44,610 nucleotides of DNA, taken from assembly GCA_020402745.1 (NCBI GenBank), contig JADBYZ010000021.1, positions 1 to 44,610 of the forward strand. Reading direction: 5' to 3'. The translations under genes and the position numbers were made by a program. Under the pieces are notes generated by a model that worked only from the letters and a program-made list of their open reading frames with translations, did not search any database and was not told the origin of the DNA. Position 1 is the first letter of the stretch. Each line of letters opens with the position of its first letter. Shown piece by piece: positions 25,325 through 35,167 of this stretch. The stretch is from Phenylobacterium sp. (GTDB lineage: Bacteria > Pseudomonadota > Alphaproteobacteria > Caulobacterales > Caulobacteraceae).

Positions 25325-26824
25325 ATGTCAGCGCTTCAAGCGCAGCCGCAGGCTGCGGACCGTCCAGTTTACACCAACAGCTACAAGTCCATTGTCCTGA
25401 CCCTGCTGGTCACGGCCTACACCTTCAACTTCATCGACCGGACGATCATCTCGACCATCGGTCAGGCGATCAAGGTCGATCTCAAGATCACCGACACCCA
25501 GCTCGGCCTGCTCGGAGGGCTGTATTTCGCCCTCCTCTACACCTTCCTGGGCATCCCGATCGCCCGGTTCGCCGAGCGCTTCAACCGGGTCGACATCATC
25601 TCGGCGGCCATTGTCATCTGGTCCGGCTTCACCGCCCTGTGCGGCACGGCGACCAGCTTCGCCATGCTGGCCGCCTACCGGTTCGGGGTCGGATTTGGCG
25701 AGGCCGGGCTGAACCCGCCGGCCCACTCCCTGATCAGCGACTATTTCGAGCCCCAGAAGCGGGCCAGCGCCCTGGCGGTCTATGCCCTCGGCATCCCCAT
25801 CGGCACCATGCTGGGCGCTGTGGCGGGAGGATGGCTGGCCCAGAACTTCTCCTGGCGGGTGGCCCTCATGCTGGTGGGCCTGCCCGGCATCCTCATCGCC
25901 ATCGCCATCAAGCTGATGATCAAAGAGCCGCCCCGGGGCCATTCCGAGCCGGATGGCGGGGCCTCCCTGGCGGTGCAGCCGGCCTTCTCGATGGGCGGCG
26001 AGTTCCGGGAGATGTGGGCCATCGTGAAGACCCTGTTCGGCAAGTGGCCGGTGCTTCACATGATCCTGGGCGTGACCATCGCCTCCTTCGGCTCCTACGG
26101 GTCGGGCCAGTTCGTCCCGCCCTATTTCTCCCGCGCCTTTGGCCTGGACTATGCCCAGGTGGGCCTGATCACCGGTCTGGTGGGCGGTATCTCGGCGGGC
26201 ATCGGGACCTTACTGGGCGGGGTGGTGACCGACCGGCTCGCCGTGCGGAGCGCGCGCTGGTACGCCCTGACCCCCGCCCTCGGCCTCGCCATCGCGACCC
26301 CGATCTACATCGTCGCCTACCTCCAGCCGTCCTGGCAGGCCGCAGCCCTGATCCTGCTGATCCCCGGCATCTTCCACTATGTCTATCTGGGCCCGACCTT
26401 CGGCGTGGTGCAGAACATGGTCGAGACCCGGCGCCGGGCGACGGCGGCGGCGATCATGCTGTTCTTCCTGAACCTCATCGCCCTGGGCGGAGGCCCGCCC
26501 TTCACCGGCTGGGTGATCGACCAGTTCGCCCAGTTCAACTTCACCCAAGGCGCCCACCAGGGCATCCTCGCCTCCCTCGGCCAGATGCTGGGCGGGGTCG
26601 GCGGCGGCGAGAGCTTCGCCCAGGCCTGCCCGGGCGGCGTCGCCCCGGCGGGGTCCTCGGCGGACCTCGCCGGGCGCTGCCAGACCAGCCTCGTCGAGGC
26701 GACCCGGTCGGGCGTCATCGTCTCCCTGTGCTTCTACCTCTGGGCGGCCTTCCACTACTTCCTGGGCTCCATCGGCCTGGTGAAGGCCCTCGCCGACGCC
26801 CGGAAGGTCCGGGGAGAAGACTGA
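25325..26824 (+). CDS. MFS transporter, spinster/hexuronate-like (12 TM)
   Basis: From ATG 25325 (GTGGGGG upstream; an in-frame GTG lies at 25301) the product has 499 residues and about 12 membrane segments. It shows MFS motif A-like GIPIARFAERFNRVD (about residues 77-91), RFGVGFGEAGLNPPAHSLIS (about 119-138) and DYFEPQKRASALAVYALG, typical of the spinster-like/DUF894 MFS group, which often exports or imports carboxylates or lipids. A cysteine-bearing loop (ACPGGVAPAGSSADLAGRC) lies between the last two segments. The substrate is unknown. It is followed by a four-base overlap with a short Rieske-like stub. Confidence 0.9.
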   Translation: MSALQAQPQAADRPVYTNSYKSIVLTLLVTAYTFNFIDRTIISTIGQAIKVDLKITDTQLGLLGGLYFALLYTFLGIPIARFAERFNRVDIISAAIVIWSGFTALCGTATSFAMLAAYRFGVGFGEAGLNPPAHSLISDYFEPQKRASALAVYALGIPIGTMLGAVAGGWLAQNFSWRVALMLVGLPGILIAIAIKLMIKEPPRGHSEPDGGASLAVQPAFSMGGEFREMWAIVKTLFGKWPVLHMILGVTIASFGSYGSGQFVPPYFSRAFGLDYAQVGLITGLVGGISAGIGTLLGGVVTDRLAVRSARWYALTPALGLAIATPIYIVAYLQPSWQAAALILLIPGIFHYVYLGPTFGVVQNMVETRRRATAAAIMLFFLNLIALGGGPPFTGWVIDQFAQFNFTQGAHQGILASLGQMLGGVGGGESFAQACPGGVAPAGSSADLAGRCQTSLVEATRSGVIVSLCFYLWAAFHYFLGSIGLVKALADARKVRGED

Positions 26825-26940
26825 TGTTCGAGGGCTTCGCCCGGGTCTGGACCCCCCTCGTCCCCCTCCGCAGCCTCGCGGCGGGGCCGGTGGGCGTCCA
26901 GCTCGCCGGCGGCTTTGCATCCCGGGCCGCAGCGGCCTAG
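26824..26940 (+). pseudogene. N-terminal stub, possibly of a Rieske-type dioxygenase
   Basis: A 38-codon frame starts in an ATGA overlap with the transporter stop and reads MFEGFARVWTPLVPLRSLAA then GPVGVQLAGGF before a TAG. From memory FEGFARVWTP is how many Rieske oxygenase-like proteins of Caulobacterales begin, directly after such transporters. The rest of the domain is absent, so this is either a truncated relic or a chance frame. It ends 11 bases before purB. Confidence 0.35.
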
Positions 26941-26951
26941 AAGTCGCGACC

Positions 26952-28256
26952 ATGATCCCTCGCTACGCCCGCCCCGAATTCGCCCGCATCTGGGAGCCCC
27001 AGACGCGCTTCACCATCATGTTCGAGATCGAGGCGCACGCCGCCGACAAGATGGCCGAGCTGGGCGTGATCCCGAAGGCGGCCGCCCGGACCATCTGGGA
27101 GAAGGGCCGGGGCGTGATCTTCAATGTCGACCGGATCGACGAGATCGAGCGCGAGGTGAAGCACGACGTCATCGCCTTCCTGACCCATGTCACCGAACTC
27201 GTCGGACCAGAGGCCCGGTTCCTGCACCAGGGCATGACCTCCTCGGACGTCAACGACACCGCCCTGGCGGTCCAGCTGACCCGGGCGACGGACCTTCTGA
27301 TCGAGGACGTCGACCTGGTGCTGGCGGCCCTGAAGCGCCGGGCGATGGAGCACCGGCTGACCCCCTGCGTGGGCCGCAGCCATGGCATCCACGCCGAGCC
27401 GACGACCTTTGGCCTGAAGCTGGCCAGCCACTACGCCGAGTTCCAGCGGACGCGCCAGCGGCTGGCGGCCGCCCGGGCCGAGATCGCCACCTGCGCCATT
27501 TCCGGCGCGGTCGGCACCTTCGCCAATGTCGCTCCCGAGGTGGAGGCACACGTAGCGGAGCAGATGGGTCTGGCGGTGGAGCCGGTCTCCACCCAGGTCA
27601 TCCCGCGGGACCGGCACGCGGCCTACTTCGCCGCCCTGGCGGTGGCGGGCAGCGCCATCGAGCGCCTGGCGGTGGAGATCCGCCACCTCCAGCGCACCGA
27701 GGTGCTGGAGGCCGAGGAGCCCTTTGATCCCGGCCAGAAGGGGTCCAGCGCCATGCCGCACAAGCGCAACCCGATCCTGACCGAGAACCTCACCGGCCTG
27801 GCGCGCCTGATCCGCTCGGCCGTGACCCCGGCCCTGGAGAACGTCGTTCTCTGGCACGAGCGCGACATCAGCCACTCCAGCGTCGAGCGGGCCATCGCCC
27901 CGGACACCACCATCCACCTGGACTTCGCCCTGCGCCGTCTGGCCGGGGTGGTGGAGCGGCTGGTCATCTATCCCGAGAACATGATGCGCAACCTCGACCG
28001 CCTGGGCGGCCTCGTGCACTCGCAAAGGGTGCTCCTGGCCCTGACCCAGAAGGGCATGTCGCGCGAGGGGGCCTATTCGGCGGTCCAGACCAACGCCATG
28101 AAGGTCTGGCGGGGGGAAGGCGACTTCCTGGGGTTCCTGAAGGCTGACGCAGACATCCGCCCGCACCTGTCAGATGCCGAACTCTCCGAGCTGTTCGACC
28201 TCGGCTACCACTTCAAGGCTGTGGATACAGTGTTCGCCCGGGTGTTCGGGGACTGA
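26952..28256 (+). CDS. purB: Adenylosuccinate lyase
   Basis: The 434-residue PurB has FEIEAHAADKMAELGVIPKA (about 24-43), LHQGMTSSDVNDTALAVQL (about 94-112), CVGRSHGIHAEPTTFGLKLA (about 137-156) and the fumarase/aspartase signature GSSAMPHKRNPILTENL (about 263-279). It catalyses two steps of purine synthesis: SAICAR to AICAR and adenylosuccinate to AMP, both releasing fumarate. It lies near purC, purS, purQ and purL. No fragment or missing motif is seen. Confidence 0.98.
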   Translation: MIPRYARPEFARIWEPQTRFTIMFEIEAHAADKMAELGVIPKAAARTIWEKGRGVIFNVDRIDEIEREVKHDVIAFLTHVTELVGPEARFLHQGMTSSDVNDTALAVQLTRATDLLIEDVDLVLAALKRRAMEHRLTPCVGRSHGIHAEPTTFGLKLASHYAEFQRTRQRLAAARAEIATCAISGAVGTFANVAPEVEAHVAEQMGLAVEPVSTQVIPRDRHAAYFAALAVAGSAIERLAVEIRHLQRTEVLEAEEPFDPGQKGSSAMPHKRNPILTENLTGLARLIRSAVTPALENVVLWHERDISHSSVERAIAPDTTIHLDFALRRLAGVVERLVIYPENMMRNLDRLGGLVHSQRVLLALTQKGMSREGAYSAVQTNAMKVWRGEGDFLGFLKADADIRPHLSDAELSELFDLGYHFKAVDTVFARVFGD

Positions 28257-28297
28257 CCTGTCCCTCCCCGGGGCGCGGGCGCGGGCCCTTCCGGGCC

Positions 28298-28621
28298 TTA
28301 CTTTCCGTCCCGGATCTGCTGGCGCGCCACGGCGAGGCACTCACCCATCTTGTTGCGCACATCGCCCTCGGAAACCGTCACGCCGGCGCCCTTGAGGTCC
28401 TCGAAGACCTTGCGCAGCACGTCGTCGTCTCCGGGCAGTTCCAGGTCAGACTTCACCACCGCCTTGGCGTAATCGGCGACATGGTCACCCTCCAGGCCCA
28501 TCAGGCCCGCAGCCCATTCGCCCAGCATGCGATTGCGCCGGGCGGTCGCCTTGAACTCCTGTTCCTGGTCCAGAGCAAACTTGCTCTCGAAGCCGCGCTC
28601 ACGTTTCTCGAAGGTGGTCAT
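28298..28621 (-). CDS. DUF1476 protein, ATP synthase zeta-type inhibitor
   Basis: From the ATG at 28619-28621 this 107-residue protein reads [20 protein letters not shown], then [20 protein letters not shown] and [20 protein letters not shown]. That matches the alphaproteobacterial DUF1476 family, whose Paracoccus member (zeta) inhibits the F1-ATPase in the reverse direction. The sequence is mainly helical. A longer frame to 28780 exists but lies in the purC control region. It is adjacent and divergent to purC, the common order in this class. Confidence 0.92.
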   Translation of the reverse strand: MTTFEKRERGFESKFALDQEQEFKATARRNRMLGEWAAGLMGLEGDHVADYAKAVVKSDLELPGDDDVLRKVFEDLKGAGVTVSEGDVRNKMGECLAVARQQIRDGK

Positions 28622-28694
28622 GGGGTTTCCAAACAGGCGATGTCCCCGCTCTCTATCCGCTGCATCGACAGTCCGCAACGGAAAGCGGCGGCGT

Positions 28695-28721
28695 TTGCGA
28701 ACGCCTCCCGGTTCGGCTAGT
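28695..28721 (+). promoter_or_regulatory. Predicted purC promoter
   Basis: TTGCGA (28695-28700) and GCTAGT (28716-28721) are 15 bases apart, of the TTGnnn-GCTAnn kind. It lies upstream of two stable hairpins and 121 bases before the purC ATG, giving a long leader. Confidence 0.45.
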
Positions 28722-28731
28722 TTGTCGCCGC

Positions 28732-28795
28732 CTCGACGAAGCACGGACGTCGAGTCGTTCCCTGAAGCGCGGGCTGTCATTCCCGCGCCCTTTTT
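28732..28795 (+). promoter_or_regulatory. Structured purC leader with intrinsic terminator, possible attenuator or small RNA
   Basis: CTCGACG (28732-28738) pairs perfectly with CGTCGAG (28748-28754) around the loop AAGCACGGA. It is followed by a second stem, GCGCGGG (28767-28773) with CCCGCGC (28782-28788), and CCTTTTT. This second stem is a textbook intrinsic terminator 47 bases before purC. Together with the promoter just upstream it would give either a ~70-base small RNA or a terminated leader that must be read through for purC expression. I do not recognise a known riboswitch class. Confidence 0.5.
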
Positions 28796-28841
28796 GTCTC
28801 AGAACGACGAACGCCGAACCCGAGGCTTGGAGAAGGCGCTG

Positions 28842-29600
28842 ATGAGCACCCGCCGCAAGAAGATCTACGAAGGACACGGCAAGATCCTCTACGAGGGTCC
28901 CGAGCCCGGCACCCTGGTTCAGTACTTCAAGGACGACGCCAGCGCGTACAACAACGCCAAACGGGCCGTGCTCGAGGGCAAGGGCGTGCTGAACAACCGG
29001 ATCAGCGAGTATTTCATGACCCGGCTGAACACGATCGGCGTCCAGAACCATTTTATCCGCCGCCTGAACCTGCGCGAGCAGCTGATCCGTGAGCTCGAGA
29101 TCATCCCTCTCCAGGTGGTGGTGCGCAACGCCGCCGCGGGCTCTCTTTCCCAACGGTTCGGCCTGCCCGAGGGTCAGCCCCTGCCGCGCTCTGTCATCGA
29201 GTTTTATCTTAAGGACGAGAAGCTCGGAAATCCGATGGTTACGGAAGAGCACATCACCGCCTTCAACTGGGCCTCGACCCAGGAGATCGACGACATGATG
29301 GCCCTGTCCCTGCGGGTGAATGACTTCCTGAACGGCGCCTTTGGGGCGGTGGGCATTTCACTGATCGACTTCCGCGTCGAGTTCGGACGCCTTTGGGAAA
29401 ACGACTTCGCCCGCGTCGTTCTGGCCGACGAGATCAGCCCGGATAACTGCCGGCTTTGGGACACCCAAACCCGCGAAAAGCTGGACCTGGACCGCTTCCG
29501 CCGGGACCTTGGCGACGCCATCGAGGGATATGCCGAGATCGCCCGGCGCCTGGGGATCATGAAGGAAATGCCGACCGTCATTCAGGGAGGGCTGCACTAG
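28842..29600 (+). CDS. purC: Phosphoribosylaminoimidazole-succinocarboxamide synthase
   Basis: The 252-residue SAICAR synthetase has [20 protein letters not shown] (about 5-24), [20 protein letters not shown] (about 88-107) and [20 protein letters not shown] then [14 protein letters not shown] (about 168-203). It joins CAIR and aspartate with ATP in step 8 of purine synthesis. The ATG at 28842 has GGAGAAGG upstream. Its TAG overlaps the GTG of purS by one base, so purC-purS-purQ form an operon. Confidence 0.98.
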   Translation: MSTRRKKIYEGHGKILYEGPEPGTLVQYFKDDASAYNNAKRAVLEGKGVLNNRISEYFMTRLNTIGVQNHFIRRLNLREQLIRELEIIPLQVVVRNAAAGSLSQRFGLPEGQPLPRSVIEFYLKDEKLGNPMVTEEHITAFNWASTQEIDDMMALSLRVNDFLNGAFGAVGISLIDFRVEFGRLWENDFARVVLADEISPDNCRLWDTQTREKLDLDRFRRDLGDAIEGYAEIARRLGIMKEMPTVIQGGLH

Positions 29601-29839
29601 TGCGCGCCAGGGTCCATGTGTTTCTGAAGCCAGGCGTCCTGGACGTGCAGGGCAAGGCTGTGGAGAGCGCACTCCATGGCCTGGGCTGGGGCGGCGTCTC
29701 CGATGTCCGCGTGGGCAAGACCCTCGAGTTCGACCTCGCCGGCGTGGCGCCTGCGGCCGCCGAGGCGGAAGTGCGCCGGATGTGCGAGACCCTGCTCGCC
29801 AACACGGTGATCGAAGGCTACCGGATCGAGCTGTCCTGA
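29600..29839 (+). CDS. purS: FGAM synthase subunit PurS
   Basis: A 79-residue protein with a GTG start overlapping the purC stop. It reads [20 protein letters not shown], then [20 protein letters not shown] and [18 protein letters not shown], the whole PurS fold. PurS bridges PurQ and the short PurL to form the FGAM synthase used by most non-enteric bacteria. Confidence 0.97.
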   Translation: MRARVHVFLKPGVLDVQGKAVESALHGLGWGGVSDVRVGKTLEFDLAGVAPAAAEAEVRRMCETLLANTVIEGYRIELS

Positions 29840-29841
29840 CC

Positions 29842-30504
29842 ATGAAGGCCGCCGTCATCGTCTTTCCGGGCTCCAACTGCGACCGGGACTGCAAGGTCGC
29901 GGTGGAGCGCTCCACCGGGGCCGCCGTGGACATGGTCTGGCACACCGAGACAGCCCTGCCGCAGGGCCTGGACCTGATCGTCCTGCCGGGCGGCTTCTCC
30001 TATGGCGACTACCTGCGCTGCGGCGCCATGGCGGCCCTGTCGCCGGTCATGGCCGAGGTGCGCAAGGCGGCGGACCGGGGCGTGGCCGTTGTCGGCATCT
30101 GCAATGGCTTCCAGGTGCTCTGCGAGTCCGGCCTCCTGCCTGGCGCCCTCCTGCGCAATGCGGCGCTGAAGTACGTCTGCAAGCCGGTGGAGCTGGACAT
30201 TGTCCGGCCGGACACCCGCTTCACCCGCGCCTTCGGCAGCCGCCGGAAGGCGGTGATGACTGTCGGTAATGGCGAAGGCGCCTTCTTCGCGGACGCCGAC
30301 ACCCTCTCCCGCATCGAGGGCGAGGGCCAGGTGGTCTTCCGCTACGCCGACAATCCCAATGGCTCGCTCAACGACATCGCCGGCCTTATCAATGGGGCCG
30401 GCAATGTCCTGGGCCTCATGCCCCACCCGGACCGGTCCTTCGAGACGGAACTGGGTTCGGCGGACGGCGCCCTGCTCTTCCAGAGCCTGCTCGAGACCGC
30501 CTGA
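29842..30504 (+). CDS. purQ: FGAM synthase glutaminase subunit PurQ
   Basis: This 220-residue class I glutamine amidotransferase has [14 protein letters not shown] (about 5-18), the nucleophile Cys87 in [15 protein letters not shown], and the His-Glu end [11 protein letters not shown] (about 192-202). It provides ammonia from glutamine to PurL. It begins two bases after the purS stop and ends before a strong terminator. Confidence 0.98.
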   Translation: MKAAVIVFPGSNCDRDCKVAVERSTGAAVDMVWHTETALPQGLDLIVLPGGFSYGDYLRCGAMAALSPVMAEVRKAADRGVAVVGICNGFQVLCESGLLPGALLRNAALKYVCKPVELDIVRPDTRFTRAFGSRRKAVMTVGNGEGAFFADADTLSRIEGEGQVVFRYADNPNGSLNDIAGLINGAGNVLGLMPHPDRSFETELGSADGALLFQSLLETA

Positions 30505-30530
30505 CCTCTGAGGCGCAGACGCCCCAAAGC

Positions 30531-30560
30531 AAAAGGGCCCCTCCGGTTCCGGAGGGGCCC
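30531..30560. terminator. Bidirectional terminator between purQ and the permease gene
   Basis: An 11-bp stem (GGGCCCCTCCG, 30535-30545, with CGGAGGGGCCC, 30550-30560) encloses loop GTTC. Four A's at 30531-30534 give a T-run on the minus strand, for the permease; on the plus strand it also ends the purCSQ transcript, though with a weaker T-run. Confidence 0.75.
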
Positions 30561-30586
30561 TCGCTGTTTCAGCGTCTCTGAGTCCG

Positions 30587-32167
30587 TCAGTCGCCCTTGT
30601 GGGGCAGTTCCATCGGTTCGGCCTCATGGCCGCTGACGACAATGCCCTTGCCGAGCTTGGAGCTTCTCATCCCGTAGACGAAGTAGACGACGATCCCGAC
30701 CGCGAGATAGATCAGGAAGAAGTTCCGGGTGTGGTCAGTCCTCATCAGCGTCAGCAGCAGAAGACCGCACATCAGCACCCCGAGGATCGGAACGACCGGA
30801 TACAGGGGCACCCGGAAGGGGCGCTCAAGCCCGGGCGAAGTGAACCGCAGATAGATGACCGTCGCACAGACCACGCCGAAGGCGGTCAGGGCGCCGACGT
30901 TGGACAGGTCCGCCAGCTCGTCCAGGGACATGAAGCCGGCGGCGAAGCAGGCCAGGACCCCGACCACGACGGTGTTCACCCAGGGGGTCTGGAACTTCGG
31001 GTGAATCCGCGACAACACGTCCGGCAGCAGGCCGTCACGGCTCATCGTGTAGAAGATCCGGGTCTGGCCGTAGAGCAGGACCAGCATGACCGACGACAGG
31101 CCAGCGAGCGCCCCGATCTTCACCAGGATGGCGAACCAGCCCAGGCCAATCTCGTTCACCGCCAGGGCGATCGGGGCCGGATTGTCCAGCGACTGGTAGG
31201 GCACAATCCCGACCAGAACCGCCGAGGTGAGGATGTAGAGGATCGTGCAGATGGCCAGGGAGGCGAGGATGCCGATGGGCATGTCGCGGGCCGGATTGCG
31301 GCTCTCGGCCCCGGCGGTGGAGACCGCTTCGAAGCCCAGATAGGCGAAGAAGATCACGGCGGCGGCGTGAATGACGCCGCTGACGCCGAACTGGGACCCG
31401 GTGTCGCCTGTAATGATCCCGGCCAGGGCCCGCCAGATCTGGCTCCAGACATCCATGGGGGTCCCTTCAGGAGGCGCCGGGACCTGCGGCGGGATCAGGG
31501 GGCTCCAGAGGTCCGGATTCACATAGAAGGCGCCGATCCCGATAAAGGCGACCACGACCGCCACCTTGATGAAGACGACGATGTTGTTGACCGTGGTGGA
31601 CTCCGTCACCCCCCGGACCAGCAGGCCGGTGACGGCCAGCAGGGCGACCATGGCCGGAAGGTTCATGATGCCTGTCGCCACGACGTTCCCGGCCGCGTCC
31701 TTCACCTCAACGCCGGGCGCCGCCGTAAGGGCGGGAGGAATGGTGACACCGAAGTCCTTCAGCAGACTGACCAGGTAGCCGGACCAGCCCACCGCCACGG
31801 TGGATCCTGCGAGGCCATACTCAAGGATCAGGAGCAGGCCCATGATCCATGCGACGACCTCGCCCATCGAGGCGTAGGAATACGAATACGCGGAGCCGGA
31901 AACCGGCAGCACCGAGGCCAGCTCGGCATAGCAGAGGGCCACGAAGGCGCAGAGCGTGCCGGTGATGATGAAGGAGATCATGATGCCCGGACCGGCGAAC
32001 TCGGCGGCGGCCCGGCCTGTCAGGACGAAGATTCCCGTGCCGATGATGCACCCGATCCCCAGCAGGGTGAGGTTCAGCGCCCCCAGCGTCCGCTTCAGTT
32101 CGCCGTGCTCATGCTCGGATTGGATCTGGGCGACGGACTTGCGCCGGAATATGCCCCCGTTGGCCAT
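30587..32167 (-). CDS. APC-superfamily amino-acid permease
   Basis: This 526-residue protein with about 12 membrane segments has the APC start GALNLTLLGIGCIIGTGIFV (about 29-48), the GPGIMISFIITG and ASVLPVSGSAYSYSYASMGE (about 84-103) motifs, and FFAYLGFEAVSTAGAESRNP (about 268-287). It belongs to the cationic-amino-acid-like (CAT/YfnA) subgroup with a large loop between TM4 and TM5. It probably imports amino acids, with the exact substrate unknown. It interrupts the pur region on the opposite strand. Confidence 0.93.
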   Translation of the reverse strand: MANGGIFRRKSVAQIQSEHEHGELKRTLGALNLTLLGIGCIIGTGIFVLTGRAAAEFAGPGIMISFIITGTLCAFVALCYAELASVLPVSGSAYSYSYASMGEVVAWIMGLLLILEYGLAGSTVAVGWSGYLVSLLKDFGVTIPPALTAAPGVEVKDAAGNVVATGIMNLPAMVALLAVTGLLVRGVTESTTVNNIVVFIKVAVVVAFIGIGAFYVNPDLWSPLIPPQVPAPPEGTPMDVWSQIWRALAGIITGDTGSQFGVSGVIHAAAVIFFAYLGFEAVSTAGAESRNPARDMPIGILASLAICTILYILTSAVLVGIVPYQSLDNPAPIALAVNEIGLGWFAILVKIGALAGLSSVMLVLLYGQTRIFYTMSRDGLLPDVLSRIHPKFQTPWVNTVVVGVLACFAAGFMSLDELADLSNVGALTAFGVVCATVIYLRFTSPGLERPFRVPLYPVVPILGVLMCGLLLLTLMRTDHTRNFFLIYLAVGIVVYFVYGMRSSKLGKGIVVSGHEAEPMELPHKGD

Positions 32168-32376
32168 CTAGGTCTCCTGGTTCGCTCCGCGCCTGCGAAG
32201 CTTCGTGAGGGGGACGCTAGCCACCATTGCGGCGGGGAGCAATCTCTGAGAGGCGCGGGCGGCTTCAGGGGACTGGCGGCGCCTCCTGCCGGGCGCCGGC
32301 CAGGCCATGCCGATGGGGCGAACCTCCCCCTCGCGCGGCTATCGCCCTTCCGCGCGAGTCCGGATAGAAGCGGGGC

Positions 32377-34572
32377 ATGACCTCCGCGACCCAGTCCATG
32401 GCCCAGACGGCCGCCGAGTTCGGGCTCAAGCCCGCCGAGTATGCACTCATCCTGGAGCGGCTCGGGCGTGAGCCGAACCTGGTCGAGCTTGGCGTCTTTT
32501 CGGTGATGTGGTCCGAGCACTGCTCGTACAAGTCGAGCCGGCGGCACCTGTCGAAGTTTCCCACCACGGGGCCCCGGGTCATCTGCGGGCCCGGCGAGAA
32601 CGCCGGCGTGGTGGACATCGGCGATGGCCAGGCCTGCATCTTCAAGATGGAGAGCCACAACCACCCTTCCTTCATCGAACCCTACCAGGGCGCGGCGACC
32701 GGCGTGGGCGGGATCATGCGGGATGTCTTCACCATGGGCGCCCGGCCTATCGCCCTCCTGAACGCCCTGCGCTTCGGCGATCCGGCCCATCCGCGGACCC
32801 GCCGCCTCCTGTCCGGTGTGGTCTCGGGCATAGGCGGCTACGGCAACTGCGTCGGCGTGCCCACGATTGCCGGCGAGACCAACTTCCATCGCGGATACGA
32901 CGGCAACATCCTGGTGAACGCCATGTGCGTGGGCCTGGCCGACGCCGACGCCATCTTTTACTCGGCCGCCCCCGCCGCCGGCCTGCCCGTGGTCTATTTC
33001 GGATCCAAGACCGGCCGGGACGGCATCCACGGCGCCACCATGGCCTCCGCCGAGTTCGACGAGGCCTCGGAAGACAAGCGCCCCACCGTCCAGGTCGGCG
33101 ACCCCTTCGCCGAGAAGCTGCTCATTGAGGCGACCCTCGAGCTGATGGCCACCGGCGCCGTGGCCGCCATCCAGGACATGGGTGCGGCGGGCCTGACCTC
33201 CTCCTCGGTCGAGATGGCGGGCAAGGGCGGCGTCGGCATCGAGCTGGACCTGGACAAGGTGCCCCAGCGCGAGACGGGCATGAGCGCCTACGAGATGATG
33301 CTCTCCGAGAGCCAGGAGCGCATGCTGGCCATCCTCAAGCCCGGCCGCGAGGCCGACGGACAGCGGATCTTCGAGAAGTGGGGACTGGACGCCGCCGTCA
33401 TCGGCCAGACGACGGACACCGGCCGGATCATCCTTCGCCACCAGGGCGAGGTGGTCTGCGACCTGCCCCTGGCGCCCCTGTCGGACGACGCCCCCCTCTA
33501 CGACCGCCCCTGGACCCAGCCGGTCCTCCAGGCCCGGGTGGAGCCGTCCAGCGTCCCCGCGCCGGCGGACTTCGCCGCGGCGGTGCTGAAGCTGATGTCG
33601 GCGCCGGACATGGCCTCCAAGCGATGGCTCTGGGAGCAGTACGACCGGCACGTCATGGCCGACACCCTGGAGGACAGCGCGACGGGCGCCGACGCCGGCG
33701 TGGTGCGGGTACACGGGACCCGCAAGGCCATCGCCGCCACCTCGGACTGCACCCCCCGCTACGTCCAGGCCGACCCCTACGAGGGCGGCAAGCAGGCGGT
33801 GGCGGAGTCCTGGCGTAACCTGACGGCGGTGGGCGCCGACCCCATCGCCATCACCGACAACCTCAACTTCGGCAATCCGGAACGGCCCGAGATCATGGGC
33901 CAGATCGTCCGGGCCATCGACGGCATGGCCGAGGCCTGCCGCGTCCTCGACTTCCCGGTCGTGAGCGGCAATGTCAGCCTCTACAACGAGACCAGCGGCG
34001 CAGCGATCCCGCCCACGCCGACGGTCGGCGGGGTTGGCCTGATCCCCGACTATGGCCAGCGGGCGGACTTCGCCGGGCTGGAGGCGGGCATGAGCCTGGT
34101 CCTGGTCGGTGAGACCCGCGGCGAGCTGGGCGCATCGATGTACCTGCGCGAGGTCCTGGGCCGGGAGGACGGCGCCCCGCCGCCGGTGGACCTGGCCGTG
34201 GAGCGCCGCAATGGCGACCTGGTGCGCCAGCTGATCCGGACAGGCCTGACCCCCGTGGTCCACGACCTCTCTGACGGCGGCCTTGTCGCGGCGGCGGCCG
34301 AGATGGCCCTGGCCTCCGACGTGGGGATCACCCTGTCGGCGGAAAGCGCCCTGCCCGCCCAGGCCTGGCTGTTCGGCGAGGATCAGGGCCGATACCTGCT
34401 CGGCAGTGCGGACCCTGGCCCCGTGCTGACCGCCGCCGCCTCAGCCGGCGTCCCGGCCCGGGTGGTGGGCGCCGCCGGCGGCGTCGACCTCTCCTGTACG
34501 GGAGTCTTCACCCTCACCCTGGAAGCCCTGAAGGCCGGGCACGAAGGCTGGCTTCCCGGCTACATGGCCTGA
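32377..34572 (+). CDS. purL: FGAM synthase large subunit PurL
   Basis: This 731-residue PurL is the short form that needs PurS and PurQ. It has [20 protein letters not shown] (about 38-57), the ATP motifs [20 protein letters not shown] (about 89-108), [16 protein letters not shown], and a second half with [19 protein letters not shown] (about 488-506) and [11 protein letters not shown]. It converts FGAR to FGAM. The gene stands alone, divergent from the permease, rather than joined to purQ. The length is as expected. Confidence 0.98.
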   Translation: MTSATQSMAQTAAEFGLKPAEYALILERLGREPNLVELGVFSVMWSEHCSYKSSRRHLSKFPTTGPRVICGPGENAGVVDIGDGQACIFKMESHNHPSFIEPYQGAATGVGGIMRDVFTMGARPIALLNALRFGDPAHPRTRRLLSGVVSGIGGYGNCVGVPTIAGETNFHRGYDGNILVNAMCVGLADADAIFYSAAPAAGLPVVYFGSKTGRDGIHGATMASAEFDEASEDKRPTVQVGDPFAEKLLIEATLELMATGAVAAIQDMGAAGLTSSSVEMAGKGGVGIELDLDKVPQRETGMSAYEMMLSESQERMLAILKPGREADGQRIFEKWGLDAAVIGQTTDTGRIILRHQGEVVCDLPLAPLSDDAPLYDRPWTQPVLQARVEPSSVPAPADFAAAVLKLMSAPDMASKRWLWEQYDRHVMADTLEDSATGADAGVVRVHGTRKAIAATSDCTPRYVQADPYEGGKQAVAESWRNLTAVGADPIAITDNLNFGNPERPEIMGQIVRAIDGMAEACRVLDFPVVSGNVSLYNETSGAAIPPTPTVGGVGLIPDYGQRADFAGLEAGMSLVLVGETRGELGASMYLREVLGREDGAPPPVDLAVERRNGDLVRQLIRTGLTPVVHDLSDGGLVAAAAEMALASDVGITLSAESALPAQAWLFGEDQGRYLLGSADPGPVLTAAASAGVPARVVGAAGGVDLSCTGVFTLTLEALKAGHEGWLPGYMA

Positions 34573-34575
34573 GGT

Positions 34576-35067
34576 TCAGCCCGCCGCCTGCAGGCCCCGA
34601 TCCAGCAGGTCCAGGGCGGCGGCGGCGAAGGCCTCCATGTTGGCGCGACGGTCGCTGCTGCCCGTCTCCAGGGTGATCACCGCCTCTATGGGTCCGGAGA
34701 TGGCCACGCAGGTGTGCCCCGCCGCATCGCCATAGCCGTTGCCGGTTGGCCCTGCCGCGCCGGTCTCGGACACGCCCCAGCTGGCGCCGAACTGCTCGCG
34801 GATCGAGCGGGCGAGCAGCTGGGCATAGGGCTCGCTGGAGGAGCGCATGCCGGCCGTCGCCTCCCGCGGGATGTCCAAGAGGGCGAAGCGGGCCTTGGCC
34901 GTGTAAATGACCCCGCCGCCCAGATAGTAGGCCGAGGCGCCGCCCACGCCCAGCAGGGCGGCCGAGATCAGCCCCCCGGAGGAACTTTCCGCCACCGCCA
35001 CCGTCTCGCCCCGCGCCTTCAGGCGTTCGGCGATGGCGTCGGCTAGGGAGTCGAGAATGGCGGACAT
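34576..35067 (-). CDS. CinA-family nicotinamide-nucleotide amidase (PncC-like)
   Basis: The 163-residue product corresponds to the CinA C-terminal (PncC) domain: VAVAESSSGGLISAALLG (about 23-40), YLGGGVIYTAKARFALLD (about 48-65) and GVSETGAAGPTGNGYGDAAG (about 98-117). PncC deamidates NMN to nicotinate mononucleotide in NAD recycling. The common TAESCTGG motif is AESSSGG here. It ends three bases after purL, convergently. Confidence 0.88.
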   Translation of the reverse strand: MSAILDSLADAIAERLKARGETVAVAESSSGGLISAALLGVGGASAYYLGGGVIYTAKARFALLDIPREATAGMRSSSEPYAQLLARSIREQFGASWGVSETGAAGPTGNGYGDAAGHTCVAISGPIEAVITLETGSSDRRANMEAFAAAALDLLDRGLQAAG

Positions 35068-35167
35068 GGGGCGCTTCCTTCAGCATAGCGGGGCTGGCCA
35101 CGCCCAGCCTGTCAGGGGCATGATGCCCCGGAAAGTCCGAGAGACAAACACGGGGAGGCCCAGAGCC

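Noticed and set aside
28732-28841. purC leader as a known purine, ZTP or PRPP riboswitch
   Set aside because: The conserved core sequences I know for these classes are absent; only the hairpins and T-run are certain.
32095-34263. 722-codon open frame opposite purL, and other long antisense frames (30599-32380, 19114-20610, 39196-40818, 41179-42450)
   Set aside because: They lie opposite strongly supported genes, have low-complexity Gly/Arg/His/Asp-rich composition and arise from high third-position GC; no motifs were seen.
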